From Pelagibaculum spongiae (GTDB taxonomy: Bacteria; Pseudomonadota; Gammaproteobacteria; Enterobacterales; Pelagibaculaceae), in contig NZ_QDDL01000007.1 in NCBI RefSeq assembly GCF_003097315.1, positions 147,455 to 211,454 of the forward strand: 64,000 bases of DNA, read 5' to 3'. Below, piece after piece: positions 45,024 through 54,264 of the stretch (within the stretch, counting starts at the first letter, position 1; each line of letters opens with the position of its first letter). The notes below the pieces were generated by a model. That model searched no databases. It had not been told where the DNA came from and saw only the letters and a program-made list of their open reading frames with translations. A program made the position numbers and the translations under genes.

Positions 45024-45743
45024 CTAGCGCTGGTGAATTTCACCATTACTTTTGTAAGAACGGTTAAGCGGCTGCCAATACAAAGTACCCAAGAGCCAGT
45101 CAAATATTGGCAGGGTAATATTAAAATTTGCATGACCCATTTTATCCCTACGATGATGCAATACATGGGTATGGCGCATTTGTTTCCAGCCCGGCACCAT
45201 TAAAAATATTTTTTGCACCCAATGCCCCTGCGGTATGTGATAGCTAAAATGCATTACCTCATAAAACAAATAGCCACTAATTCCAGCAGCCGCGTAAATA
45301 AAACCAACATTACTCGAAAATAGATAATCCAACAATAAAAAACCGGGAATTACCAAGCCAACCAGAAAAGCAATAATTAAATAGCCTGGAAATAATACGA
45401 CCCGCCAATCAGCTACTGATTGATAATCCATTGCGCTTTCCAGAAAGAAACTATGATGATCACCTGTATGCCGCTGATAAAACATCTTACCGATAGATGT
45501 TTTGCGATGCCCTAACCAGCGGTGGGCACAGTATTCAGCAAAATTCACCCCGAGCATGGTTAGCGGGAATGCCAACCACTGCATCCAGCTGCTATCTAAT
45601 ACTTGAGATAAGGCATAAACAATCACTGCTATACCCACCACTGAGACAAACCCCATATGCAGCCAACCGCTATAGCGCTGGCTAATTTGAGTTCGATATT
45701 TACTGCGAAAGGCTTGCATTGCTTCAGCTGACATCTGTGCCAT
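45024..45743 (-). CDS. Fatty acid hydroxylase / sterol desaturase-family protein
   Basis: A 239-residue integral membrane enzyme with the eight-His di-iron pattern: HRWLGH (residues ~73-78), HTGDHH (~91-96), a His in VMHFSYH, and HTHVLHHRRDKMGHANF (~192-208). Four or so membrane helices lie between. The family inserts oxygen into lipids using oxygen and an electron donor; the substrate here is unknown. The start is ATG 45743. It is transcribed away from the LysR gene at 45852 across a 108-bp gap, the usual layout for a LysR-controlled target. Confidence 0.85.
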   Translation of the reverse strand: MAQMSAEAMQAFRSKYRTQISQRYSGWLHMGFVSVVGIAVIVYALSQVLDSSWMQWLAFPLTMLGVNFAEYCAHRWLGHRKTSIGKMFYQRHTGDHHSFFLESAMDYQSVADWRVVLFPGYLIIAFLVGLVIPGFLLLDYLFSSNVGFIYAAAGISGYLFYEVMHFSYHIPQGHWVQKIFLMVPGWKQMRHTHVLHHRRDKMGHANFNITLPIFDWLLGTLYWQPLNRSYKSNGEIHQR

Positions 45744-45851
45744 AACGGGCGCTCTCTGATCAATAATTCACCGAGGCTAAAAGCTGCTTGCAGACAAGGC
45801 CAATCAATAATGCGAATATGCATTATCACTCAGACAAATAATTAGACTGCA

Positions 45852-46826
45852 ATGCACCAACAGATCGTTAAAAGCCAGCGAAATTTGCGCACACTGGATC
45901 TTAATCTGTTACCCATCTTCGATGCTTTGATGCAACAGCAGCATTTGTCGAGAGCTGCCGAACAGCTATCGATGAGCCAACCTGCGGTCAGTAATGCCTT
46001 AAAGCGCTTAAGAGAAAGGTTCAATGACCCGCTGTTTATCAGAACTGCGCAAGGCTTGCGCCCTACTTCACGCGCGATACAACTTCAGCAGCAATTTCAG
46101 CCAGCACTCAATCAAATCCAACAAGCTTGGCAACCAGAAATATTCGAGCCAAAAACCAGCCAACAGAACTTTTACCTAGCAACCAATGCTGCCACTGAGT
46201 ATTTATTAGCGCCCTATCTGATAAGTTGGTTAAGACAGACTGCACCGCATATATCTGTTCACTTGTTACCTGAACAAACCACCGATATTGCAGGAAAATT
46301 AAAACAAGGCCAGTTGGATTTTGTGATTGATTTCATTGCCTACCAACCGTCACAGTTTCAAAAACAGCTATTGGCATATGAAAAATTAACGGTGATTTGT
46401 AGCAAGCAGCACCCACTACTCAAGGGTGAAATTTCAATTGAACAGTTTCAACAATTACCCCAGGTGAGTTTGATTCCAAGACAATCGAATCATCAACATC
46501 AGCAGCTGGGGCTTACGGTCGAACAACAAGGTACCCCATTTCAACAATTAATGGGGCAACAGCTACCAAGCCGCAATTTAAAGGCACATGTCTCAAGCTT
46601 TGTCGCCATTCCAGAAATTGTCTCCAACACCGATTTAATTGCCGTGGTGCCTTTAAAAATTGCCTTACATTACCAAGCTAAGCTGCAGCTAATCGAGATG
46701 CCTTTCGACTACCCAGAAGTGCCTATTTACTTGCAATGGCACAACAATCGCCAGAAAGATGCCGCACATGTTTGGCTGAGAGAATCAATTAAAGCACTAT
46801 CAAAAGAAATAGATAACAATATTTAA
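45852..46826 (+). CDS. LysR-family transcriptional regulator
   Basis: A 324-residue LysR-type regulator. The N-terminal winged HTH reads LDLNLLPIFDALMQQQHL, SRAAEQLSMSQPAVSNALKR and LRERFNDPLFIRTAQGLRPT (residues ~13-72), followed by a periplasmic-binding-like effector domain. It belongs to the NodD/SyrM-like branch by the DPLFIRT signature. It is divergent from the hydroxylase-like gene 45024-45743, which it probably controls along with itself. The effector is unknown. Confidence 0.9.
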   Translation: MHQQIVKSQRNLRTLDLNLLPIFDALMQQQHLSRAAEQLSMSQPAVSNALKRLRERFNDPLFIRTAQGLRPTSRAIQLQQQFQPALNQIQQAWQPEIFEPKTSQQNFYLATNAATEYLLAPYLISWLRQTAPHISVHLLPEQTTDIAGKLKQGQLDFVIDFIAYQPSQFQKQLLAYEKLTVICSKQHPLLKGEISIEQFQQLPQVSLIPRQSNHQHQQLGLTVEQQGTPFQQLMGQQLPSRNLKAHVSSFVAIPEIVSNTDLIAVVPLKIALHYQAKLQLIEMPFDYPEVPIYLQWHNNRQKDAAHVWLRESIKALSKEIDNNI

Positions 46827-46854
46827 AACAATAATTATGTAGCTTGTGAAAATT

Positions 46855-47640
46855 TTAAACTTGCTGCTCAATATTGATTAAATGCAACCCTTTGGGCTTT
46901 GCTCTGGCACTTAACTTATCTGTTTGGTGTTGATCAAGATAGCGTGAGATATCATCTAGGCTGATACGCCCCTTAGCTAATTCATACAGAGTGCCCATTA
47001 AGTAACGCACCATGTATTTTAAAAAACCATTACCAATTATTTTTAAATAATATAATTCATCAGCTAAAGGTGAAAAACTGGCCTGGTGAATATCACAATG
47101 GAAAATCTCTCGAGTACTACTAGTAATACCTTTATCGCGGCTACTAAAATTATAAAAATCATGGCGACCTACAAACAGCTTACAGGCACTGCGTAGCAAT
47201 GCTAAATCATCTGGATTACTAATGGGCAGGTGCATTGCAATATCAGAGGTCGTTACATTATCAATCGGTGAGGTTACAAAGTAATAGTGGTATTCCTTGC
47301 TAATACTCGATTTACTCGGTTGATATTGTTTGGTAGATGGCCGACATGTTAATATTCGAATATCGTCTGGTAATATTGAATTTAGCCCCAATAAAAGTTT
47401 CTCTGGGCTAATGTCTTTCGAAATAGTGAGCTTTGCGATTTGCCCTAACGCATGAACACCACCATCTGTGCGACTAGCCCCTGAAACAGTACAAGGTTGA
47501 TAATGTGTCATTTTTTTTAAGCGACTAAGAATGGTGCCTTCTATTGTTGGCTTTTCTTCATATAGTGTGTCGGTGGACTGAGCCTGCCAGCCAAAATAGG
47601 CGGTGCCCTTGTAGGCGATAGTCACTTGAAAATAATACAT
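46855..47640 (-). CDS. truA: tRNA pseudouridine synthase A
   Basis: A 261-residue TruA family enzyme that converts U38-40 in the anticodon arm of tRNAs to pseudouridine. The catalytic Asp is in GASRTDGGVHALGQ (about residues 53-66), and the fold motif YHYYFVT and C-terminal GNGFLKYMVRYLMGTL are present. I begin at ATG 47640 because YYFQVTIAYKGTAYFGWQ is the family N-terminus; the frame stays open upstream to 47724, and ATG 47676 (after GAGAAAGG) is a possible start. The sequence is rather divergent and Lys/Ser-rich compared with typical TruA. Confidence 0.85.
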   Translation of the reverse strand: MYYFQVTIAYKGTAYFGWQAQSTDTLYEEKPTIEGTILSRLKKMTHYQPCTVSGASRTDGGVHALGQIAKLTISKDISPEKLLLGLNSILPDDIRILTCRPSTKQYQPSKSSISKEYHYYFVTSPIDNVTTSDIAMHLPISNPDDLALLRSACKLFVGRHDFYNFSSRDKGITSSTREIFHCDIHQASFSPLADELYYLKIIGNGFLKYMVRYLMGTLYELAKGRISLDDISRYLDQHQTDKLSARAKPKGLHLINIEQQV

Positions 47641-47823
47641 ACTAATTTCATTTAGGTTGGTTTCTCCCGCTATCATAACCTTTCTCAACCAATACCAGCC
47701 AAAGCTTTTTCTATCGCAACCCAAAAATCTTTAATTTCCACAAATTAGCTGCTCCCGTTAATATTTGGCAACCACTGAAATTAGCTGGAGTGGATACTTG
47801 TTAAAAGTCTTCCTGAATTTATC

Positions 47824-48915
47824 ATGCCTACACCTCGTGCCATCTTGTTCGATCCAAAAGCAAATCCGTTCATACATGCCTGTTCAAGATGCGTTAGACG
47901 TGGGTGGCTATGCGGCGAAGATCCAGCAATTATTCCTGAACTAAGGCAGAACTACGACCACCGCCGCCAATGGATTGTCGACCGATTGGCATTACTAGTC
48001 GAAGCTTTTGCAATTGATGTGGCTGCTTATGCCATCATGTCTAACCACTATCACCTCGTGCTGTATGTTGATGTAGAAAAAGCTCAAAACTGGACCAATG
48101 ACCAGGTTTTGACTCAATACTGCAAAGTGTTCAAAGGCGAGCCATTGGTTCAGAGTTATCTCAACCCAAAATTAAAGCGAACCATGGATTCAGCACAAAT
48201 TAACATGGCGATTAGTTTTGCTGATGTTTATCGCCAGCGATTAATGAGCATTAGCTGGTTTATGCGGGCAATTAACGAGCCATTGGCACGCAAGGCAAAT
48301 AATGAAGATAAGTGTACCGGAAGATTTTGGGAAGGCCGTTTTAAAGCTCAGGCGTTACTTGATCAACAAGCTTTACTTACCTGTATGGCTTATGTCGACT
48401 TAAACCCATTACGTGCCGGAATAGCTGAAACACCAGAAAATTCTGATTACACATCGATTCAGGCTAGAGTGAATCTGGAGCTAACTCACTCAAAAAAGAC
48501 AAAACGATCTAAAACAGCGCCTAAAACTTGTTGCTACCCCAAGTTAAAACCGTTTTTAAATTCAAAGACTAGAAAACCAAAACGAACAGAATGCTTACCT
48601 TTTCAATACAAGGATTATCTGGAATTAGTAGATGCCAGCGCGAGAATGGCGAGATCTGATAAAAAATTTCACATGAATAAAAACTTGCCGCCAATTTTCA
48701 AGCGATTAAAGCTGAAGGTAGATGCGACTGAATGGGCCAGTACCATGAGCGGCCGTGGTGAATCGCTTAGCAAAAAGTTCGCCAGCGCGATTGGCAAATA
48801 TACCGACATTCTGGCATTTAAACGTCGCGCCCGAGCACAGGCCAAAGCTTATCGAAACGAACTCAACCCATTCTACGACCCTTCGCCCCATCAGCAAAAG
48901 CCACCGTCTGATTAA
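47824..48915 (+). CDS. REP-associated (RAYT-like) Y1 transposase
   Basis: A 363-residue HUH single-strand nuclease. The N-terminus ARAILFDPKANPFIHACSRCV, the HUH motif NHYHLVL (residues 78-84), TGRFWEGRFKAQALLDQ and MAYVDLNPLRAGI are those of the RAYT/transposase-17 group. Such proteins are domesticated IS200 relatives that spread REP palindromes. I see no REP-like hairpin within 100 bp on either side, which is unusual for the family. The C-terminal 150 residues are basic and less conserved. Confidence 0.85.
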   Translation: MPTPRAILFDPKANPFIHACSRCVRRGWLCGEDPAIIPELRQNYDHRRQWIVDRLALLVEAFAIDVAAYAIMSNHYHLVLYVDVEKAQNWTNDQVLTQYCKVFKGEPLVQSYLNPKLKRTMDSAQINMAISFADVYRQRLMSISWFMRAINEPLARKANNEDKCTGRFWEGRFKAQALLDQQALLTCMAYVDLNPLRAGIAETPENSDYTSIQARVNLELTHSKKTKRSKTAPKTCCYPKLKPFLNSKTRKPKRTECLPFQYKDYLELVDASARMARSDKKFHMNKNLPPIFKRLKLKVDATEWASTMSGRGESLSKKFASAIGKYTDILAFKRRARAQAKAYRNELNPFYDPSPHQQKPPSD

Positions 48916-49228
48916 ATTCAGTAGCGTAGTTTAACCAAACAACAGAACACCCTGTATCTTCAAAAACGAACTCAATATTTGCCACTACCGCTTGCGTTCA
49001 ATTCAGACCAAACCTTCAAATTTAGCACTTCACAGGCAACCACATAGGGTTTTGTATTTCTTCGACCAAAAAAAACTGCATAAATTAATTTTTGGGTTGC
49101 CATATTATTTACTGTGGGTGGTAACTGTTTGCCGGTTATACTGGTGATCTCCCGACTACAACGGGTTTTATCTATACGGCACGACATGGCAACACAGCGC
49201 TTACACGCTGCTTTATCGGCATTTGAAT
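48916..49228. other. Intergenic, no supportable gene
   Basis: A minus-strand frame at 48972-49187 lacks a ribosome-binding site and recognisable motifs. No repeat or RNA signature is seen. Confidence 0.5.
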
Positions 49229-49687
49229 CTATAACGCTTTAACCAACATGGTATTGCCAGTAATGGCGACAATTTTACATGCACTTTTTTCGCTTATCGA
49301 TTTTGCAGTTTCATCGTCCGCTAAACGCGCTTGCCAATTGATACCAGAATAACGAATGGTGCCGCTAACTGCTGTAATTTCAGCACTGGCTAACACGGTT
49401 AAACCGACCATGTCACTAGAGTTATCTGTTTTATCTTTGGAGTTTTGTAAGGCTTTTAATGGCTTCCATAAAGCAGCTGTGATAACCGCCGTTAACAGCC
49501 CTACCGTTAATATTTCATTTTGCCAACCAGCGACAATACCAAAACTCACTAAAATACCGGTAACCAAGCTCGCAATCGCAAAAAAGAATAACGGGCCACT
49601 TAACCCCATAATACTCAATTCAACAACAAAGCTAATACCGGCAATTAAGTACCAAACGTGGTCAGGGTTTTCTAAAAAATATTGCAT
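49229..49687 (-). CDS. NfeD-family membrane protein
   Basis: A 152-residue protein with two or three N-terminal membrane helices (WYLIAGISFVVELSIMGL, then LFFFAIASLVTGILVSFG) and a C-terminal OB-fold domain (VGLTVLASAEITAVSGTIRY ... MLVKAL). This is the short NfeD (YbbK) type that partners SPFH/stomatin proteins in membrane microdomains. It lies 100 bp after the SPFH gene on the same strand, the canonical pairing. Start ATG 49687. Confidence 0.88.
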   Translation of the reverse strand: MQYFLENPDHVWYLIAGISFVVELSIMGLSGPLFFFAIASLVTGILVSFGIVAGWQNEILTVGLLTAVITAALWKPLKALQNSKDKTDNSSDMVGLTVLASAEITAVSGTIRYSGINWQARLADDETAKSISEKSACKIVAITGNTMLVKAL

Positions 49688-49787
49688 AAAATCTCTTGGA
49701 TAAAAAAGAAATATAGGGCAAGTATATTAGACCAGAATCATTTCAAGATGCGCATGACACCTTGAAGTGATTCGGGTAGATAAAATA

Positions 49788-50765
49788 CTAGCTAGGCAAC
49801 TTCAGACTACTTGACACTGCAATCGCTTGTGCAACCGTATTAGCGATATTGTCACCTGTTTTACCATCGGTTAACACCACGGTACTTTCGCTGGCAATCG
49901 CTTGATGCGCGGTAATTGCGTCTTGCGCCAGCGTTAGTGTTACTGCCGACCGGCCTTGTTCAGTATTCGCCGCCTGTCCGACAACTTCCAATGCATTCGC
50001 ATCGGCTTCTGCAACTAAACGAATTGCTTCTGCTTTACCTGTTGCTTCAAGAATTTGCGACTCTTTGGTCGCTTCTGCTGCAAGCACTTGCTCTGATTTT
50101 GCTGCTTCCGCATCTAGTACTCGTGCTCTTTTTTGACCTTCAGCTTCTGTGATAGCCGCTGTTTTTACGCCTTCTGCAGTTAATATTACTGAGCGTTTCT
50201 CTCGCTCTGCAGTCATTTGTTTTTCCATATCTTCACGGATAGTTTGCGGTGGCGTAATGTCTTTTATTTCATAACGCGTCACCATAACGCCCCAAGGTGC
50301 AGTAGCCTCGGTCATTGAATTCAAAATTTGCGCATTAATTGTATCGCGGTTTTGAAAACATTCATCTAATTCCATTGAACCAATCGCATTACGCATTGAG
50401 GTCATCGCAAGCTGTGTAACTGATATTTTGTAATCGGTTATATTGTTGGTGGCCGCTGCTGCATCGGTTACTTTCATAAACAAGATGCCGTCAATCGCCA
50501 AGGTAACATTGTCTTTGGTGATTGCAGTCTGCGAGGTGATTTCCAGCGACTGCTCTTTTAAATTACGATCGGCAGCAACCGATTGCACGTAAGGAACGAT
50601 GAAATTTAAACCTGCAGACAGCGTTTTACTATATTTACCCAGAGTATAAATAACATAACCTCGGTTTTGCGGTACAAAATAAATGCCTTTTTTAAGCGTA
50701 TATAAAACAACAATTGTTAGCCATAAAATAGGACTAGTAAGAATAGTTTGAGCAATGTTTCCCAT
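49788..50765 (-). CDS. SPFH/stomatin-like membrane scaffold (QmcA type)
   Basis: About 325 residues. An N-terminal membrane anchor (ILWLTIVVLYTL) is followed by the SPFH/PHB domain (FVPQNRGYVIYTLGKYSKTL through ITPPQTIREDMEKQMTAEREK) and a long coiled coil rich in Ala-Glu (VLDAEAAKSEQVLAAEA). I prefer ATG 50765 over the upstream start at 50828, because the anchor begins there and AAGGAAAAG precedes it. Such proteins form oligomers that shape membrane domains and regulate FtsH-type proteolysis. It forms a pair with nfeD. Confidence 0.88.
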   Translation of the reverse strand: MGNIAQTILTSPILWLTIVVLYTLKKGIYFVPQNRGYVIYTLGKYSKTLSAGLNFIVPYVQSVAADRNLKEQSLEITSQTAITKDNVTLAIDGILFMKVTDAAAATNNITDYKISVTQLAMTSMRNAIGSMELDECFQNRDTINAQILNSMTEATAPWGVMVTRYEIKDITPPQTIREDMEKQMTAEREKRSVILTAEGVKTAAITEAEGQKRARVLDAEAAKSEQVLAAEATKESQILEATGKAEAIRLVAEADANALEVVGQAANTEQGRSAVTLTLAQDAITAHQAIASESTVVLTDGKTGDNIANTVAQAIAVSSSLKLPS

Positions 50766-50828
50766 GAAAATCTTTTCCTTATTATTCGAGGTTAGGTCTA
50801 AATTAAATTGAGGATTATTTTGAATCAC

Positions 50829-51153
50829 TCGCTGGTTGACTGTTACGGCAAAGTAAGCGCTTGCTTGTATTATCCCTCATATGAGGTGAAATTTGTCACA
50901 CATTTTGAAGTGATAAACATGAACCGCAAACTCCGCTTGGCCAAGCTTATCCTCACCGCATAGAATCCAAGCTATCGCTCGCTGCTACACATGTCAATTG
51001 ACTGAAACATCATCATTTGCATATTAAAGATACCCAAACAACCAAACACAGGCAACGCATTGTTTTAATGCAAGTTAAGACACCATACAAACAACAATGG
51101 TTTTAGTAAGATTTAGCAATTCCAAATAGAAAATAGCTACACCAAAGGTTTAC
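50829..51153. other. Intergenic, no gene seen
   Basis: It contains only a short palindrome CTTGGCCAAG (50937-50946) and otherwise unremarkable AT-rich DNA. Confidence 0.5.
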
Positions 51154-51756
51154 TCAAGGCCGCTTTCGCTGAACAATCTCGCCAAATAGCGCATATTCAT
51201 TAGCACCCAGTCTGGCAATAGGGTCTACTTTGCTGGCATCGATTTTTAATTGGTCGTTTTCAATCCTGGAAATTTGATCATCTAACCAGATAGATTCAAG
51301 CTGGCAATAGACTATCGACTGGCCTGCAATATCATCAATTCGATAAAGCTCGGCTGCCATGGCAATTTTACTGTTTGCCAATCGCGGCAAACAAAAATCA
51401 GCCATCTCAGCCAGAGCCAACTGCTGTTGCTCGACTTCTGAAACACCATAATCCAACGTGGCTGCCGACTGGTTTAAGTCATCTAGCTGGGAAGCATCTG
51501 CAATATGAATCACACATTTTTTCCGCTGCTGTAAATTAGCTAAGGTATCTTTCGGTGAACCATCGGGCTTGCTACCTATCGAGATCATTAGCAGCGGTGG
51601 ATTTGAAGATACTGCAGTGAAATACGAGAAAGGTGCCAAGTTATAGCTACCGGTTTCATTTTCGGTTAATACCCAAGCAATCGGACGAGGAATCAAACTC
51701 TGAGTAATACAAAAATAAGCTTGTTGGGGTGTCATCGTCGAAAAATCTAGTTTCAT
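51154..51756 (-). CDS. Flavin reductase-like FMN-binding protein
   Basis: A 200-residue protein of the flavin reductase-like domain family. It has PRPIAWVLTENETGSYNLAPFSYF (residues 23-46), PPLLMISIG and KDTLANLQQRKKCVIHI, which form the FMN site in this fold. Family members reduce flavin with NAD(P)H or act as flavin carriers; the partner is unknown. It starts 13 bp after the pbpC stop on the same strand, so it may be co-transcribed with it. Confidence 0.85.
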   Translation of the reverse strand: MKLDFSTMTPQQAYFCITQSLIPRPIAWVLTENETGSYNLAPFSYFTAVSSNPPLLMISIGSKPDGSPKDTLANLQQRKKCVIHIADASQLDDLNQSAATLDYGVSEVEQQQLALAEMADFCLPRLANSKIAMAAELYRIDDIAGQSIVYCQLESIWLDDQISRIENDQLKIDASKVDPIARLGANEYALFGEIVQRKRP

Positions 51757-51769
51757 CTTTTCAGTACCT

Positions 51770-54211
51770 TTAGTATTTATTGGCTAGATCGCTTAGCAAA
51801 ATATTGGTTTGGTCTATTGTGCCATTGGCATCAATCATCAGGATTTGATATTGCCCTGCTTGATTTGGCCACCACTGTAACTGATGAGATGATCGACTAT
51901 TGCCAATTAACTTTCCATTGGCATACCAAAGCAAGGGCAGCTGGCCGCCTCGAGCGGTTAATTTCAAAGCCTGAATTTGCTTATTATGTCTTCGCTGCAC
52001 CAATATTCTGGCGTTATTAGTTGGTTGAGTAATTTTCACATCAGAAAAATGCGGCAATGGCATTTTTTTGCAACTAGGATCCGCCAGAGGAATTCGTCGC
52101 TGTCTCTTTTTATCCGAAGCAATCCATGGCTCGACAGCTAATGGCCAGAGCGTAACTGATTGCGCTTTGGCTTGAATTCTTTGTGCTGCACCACAGTATG
52201 CATCGATTCTTTTACCATTTTCTGGATTAATCCAAAATGATAGTGGATTAGGCAATGCTTGCTGCTGCAATGCCAAGGTCACCGGTGCAGTTTGATCTAA
52301 CAGCCATGCTTGATGCTGTTGCTGACAACTTTCAGCCGATTGATATTGCAGCAAGGTACCCAACGGCCAGCAAATTTTCTGCTGCGAAACACTCTCGGGA
52401 CGAGCCAAATAAGTCGTATTATTTTCAGTTTGATATATTGCTTGCAGGCTTCGAAAACTGGCAAACATTATCGGGGCTGCGGTGAGGCGACCATAATAGC
52501 CCGGCATGGCGCTACCATCTGGCCGACCAACCCAAATAGCAACTGTCGTTGAAGGGGTTGCACCCATCGCCCAAGCATCTCTATAACCGTAACTGGTGCC
52601 TGTTTTCCAGGCTATGTTTTTAAAGTCCTGCACTACCAGCGATGAATCCAAACGATCGGTGGCACTGGCTTGGCGCAATATGTCATAAATGATCCAGCTA
52701 GCACCGCTAGACATTAAATATCGACTGTCACTGAGCGCCTTATCGACTGAAAGATTATTGGCCTGTGGTGATGGAAGTTCATTCAAAACATATTGAATAT
52801 CACGCACCTGACCACCATTAACCAAACCAACATAGCCGCTGGTTAACTGTTCCATAGTTGCGCCTACACCGCCCAGAATTAAAGATAAATTTGGCCGTGC
52901 TTGAACGCCCAGATTATTTTTAGGTAGATGTAAATTAATGCCTGCATTACTTAAGGTTGCAGAAAAATCAGCTGGCCCAATAACCTCTAACAAATTAACT
53001 GCCGGAATATTAAGTGATTGCCGAAGTGCCGCCGAAGCCGATACTGGCCCAGAAAAACCCTGGTTAAAATTCTCTGGTCGATAGCTGCTAATTCTCGGCG
53101 CATCCACCATTAAAGATTGCGAATGAATTAAACCTTGATCAAGCGCTTTTCCATACAAAAAAGGTTTTAACAATGAACCCGGTGAGCGGATTGCTCGCGT
53201 AATATCAACATGCCCTTGCAGTTGCGGGCTGAGGAAATCTGCCGAGCCGATATATGCCAGCGCTTGGCTGGTTTGATTATCAATAACCAACGCTGCAGCC
53301 GAGGTACCTAATGGAAGCTGGGCAATATGATCTTTTAACAGCGCTTCCAATTCTCGCTGCAATTCAATATCAATCGTTGAACGTATTAGCGGTTGTTTCG
53401 GGTATAAATTTTTTAATCGCCTTGATAAATGTGGCGCTAGCATAGGCTGCTTAATATTTAATACGGCAACAATATCCTGACGCGCTTCATCTGCTTTTTG
53501 TTGTGGCCATACTTTATATTGAGCCAATCGTTTTATTAATTTATCTCTAGCGGCTTGCGCTCTAAGTGGATAACGGTCTGGCCGAAGTCGTGATGGTGAC
53601 TGGGGCAAAACGGCTAACAGTGCAGCTTCCGAAGGCAACAACTGATTGGATTTTTTACCAAAATAGCTATAACTAGCTGCTTCAACACCTTCAAGCGTTC
53701 CGCCAAAAGGTGCCAAGTTTAAATACAATTCAAGAATTTGTTTTTTATTTAAGTGCCATTCAAGTTGTAATGCCCTTAAAGATTGTTGGATTTTCCCCAA
53801 AAAAGTATGTGGCACAGGGTCAATCAGCCGAGCAACCTGCATGGTCAGTGTTGAACCTCCCGAAACCACTGTTTGATTACTCAAGTTTTGCCAAGCAGCT
53901 CTTACAACTGAAAAAGGGTTCACCCCGGGATGGTAATAAAACCAACGATCCTCGTAGCCTATCAGTGCCTGAATGTAATCATCTGAAACCTGTTCAAGAC
54001 TAACCGGATAACGCCAAACACCATTAGTGTCGGCAAACGCTCTCAGTGGAATGCCATTTCGATCAACCACCACATGGGCAAAATCGGCAGGCTCGGGCAG
54101 AGGCAAAGGCGCACTGCGATCAATAATCAGTGCCAAACAAATACTGAATAGAAAAAAACCAGCCAAAATAATTGGCAGATGTTTTTGTTTTAACAATTTA
54201 ATAATACTCAA
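51770..54211 (-). CDS. pbpC: Penicillin-binding protein 1C
   Basis: An 813-residue bifunctional-type PBP1C. One membrane anchor (~13-30) is followed by a glycosyltransferase domain (EDRWFYYHPGVNPFSVVRA, GGSTLTMQVARLI) and a transpeptidase domain with SPGSLLKPFLYG (Ser-x-x-Lys), then WKTGTSYGYRDAW, and a C-terminal BiPBP_C domain. It works in the periplasm on peptidoglycan. It follows the alpha-2-macroglobulin gene, the standard pbpC-yfhM pair. The start is TTG 54211, since no ATG fits upstream of the anchor; a terminator hairpin ends eight bases before it, which is unusual. Confidence 0.93.
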   Translation of the reverse strand: MSIIKLLKQKHLPIILAGFFLFSICLALIIDRSAPLPLPEPADFAHVVVDRNGIPLRAFADTNGVWRYPVSLEQVSDDYIQALIGYEDRWFYYHPGVNPFSVVRAAWQNLSNQTVVSGGSTLTMQVARLIDPVPHTFLGKIQQSLRALQLEWHLNKKQILELYLNLAPFGGTLEGVEAASYSYFGKKSNQLLPSEAALLAVLPQSPSRLRPDRYPLRAQAARDKLIKRLAQYKVWPQQKADEARQDIVAVLNIKQPMLAPHLSRRLKNLYPKQPLIRSTIDIELQRELEALLKDHIAQLPLGTSAAALVIDNQTSQALAYIGSADFLSPQLQGHVDITRAIRSPGSLLKPFLYGKALDQGLIHSQSLMVDAPRISSYRPENFNQGFSGPVSASAALRQSLNIPAVNLLEVIGPADFSATLSNAGINLHLPKNNLGVQARPNLSLILGGVGATMEQLTSGYVGLVNGGQVRDIQYVLNELPSPQANNLSVDKALSDSRYLMSSGASWIIYDILRQASATDRLDSSLVVQDFKNIAWKTGTSYGYRDAWAMGATPSTTVAIWVGRPDGSAMPGYYGRLTAAPIMFASFRSLQAIYQTENNTTYLARPESVSQQKICWPLGTLLQYQSAESCQQQHQAWLLDQTAPVTLALQQQALPNPLSFWINPENGKRIDAYCGAAQRIQAKAQSVTLWPLAVEPWIASDKKRQRRIPLADPSCKKMPLPHFSDVKITQPTNNARILVQRRHNKQIQALKLTARGGQLPLLWYANGKLIGNSRSSHQLQWWPNQAGQYQILMIDANGTIDQTNILLSDLANKY

Positions 54212-54218
54212 TTAAAAA

Positions 54219-54242
54219 ACTGGCCAGACAATTCTGGCCAGT
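54219..54242 (-). terminator. Intrinsic terminator between the macroglobulin gene and pbpC
   Basis: ACTGGCCAG and CTGGCCAGT form a perfect 9-bp stem around six bases; on the minus strand six T follow. It lies 23 bp past the macroglobulin stop and touches the pbpC start region. Confidence 0.85.
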
Positions 54243-54264
54243 GATTATTTTTTAACGATTGCAA

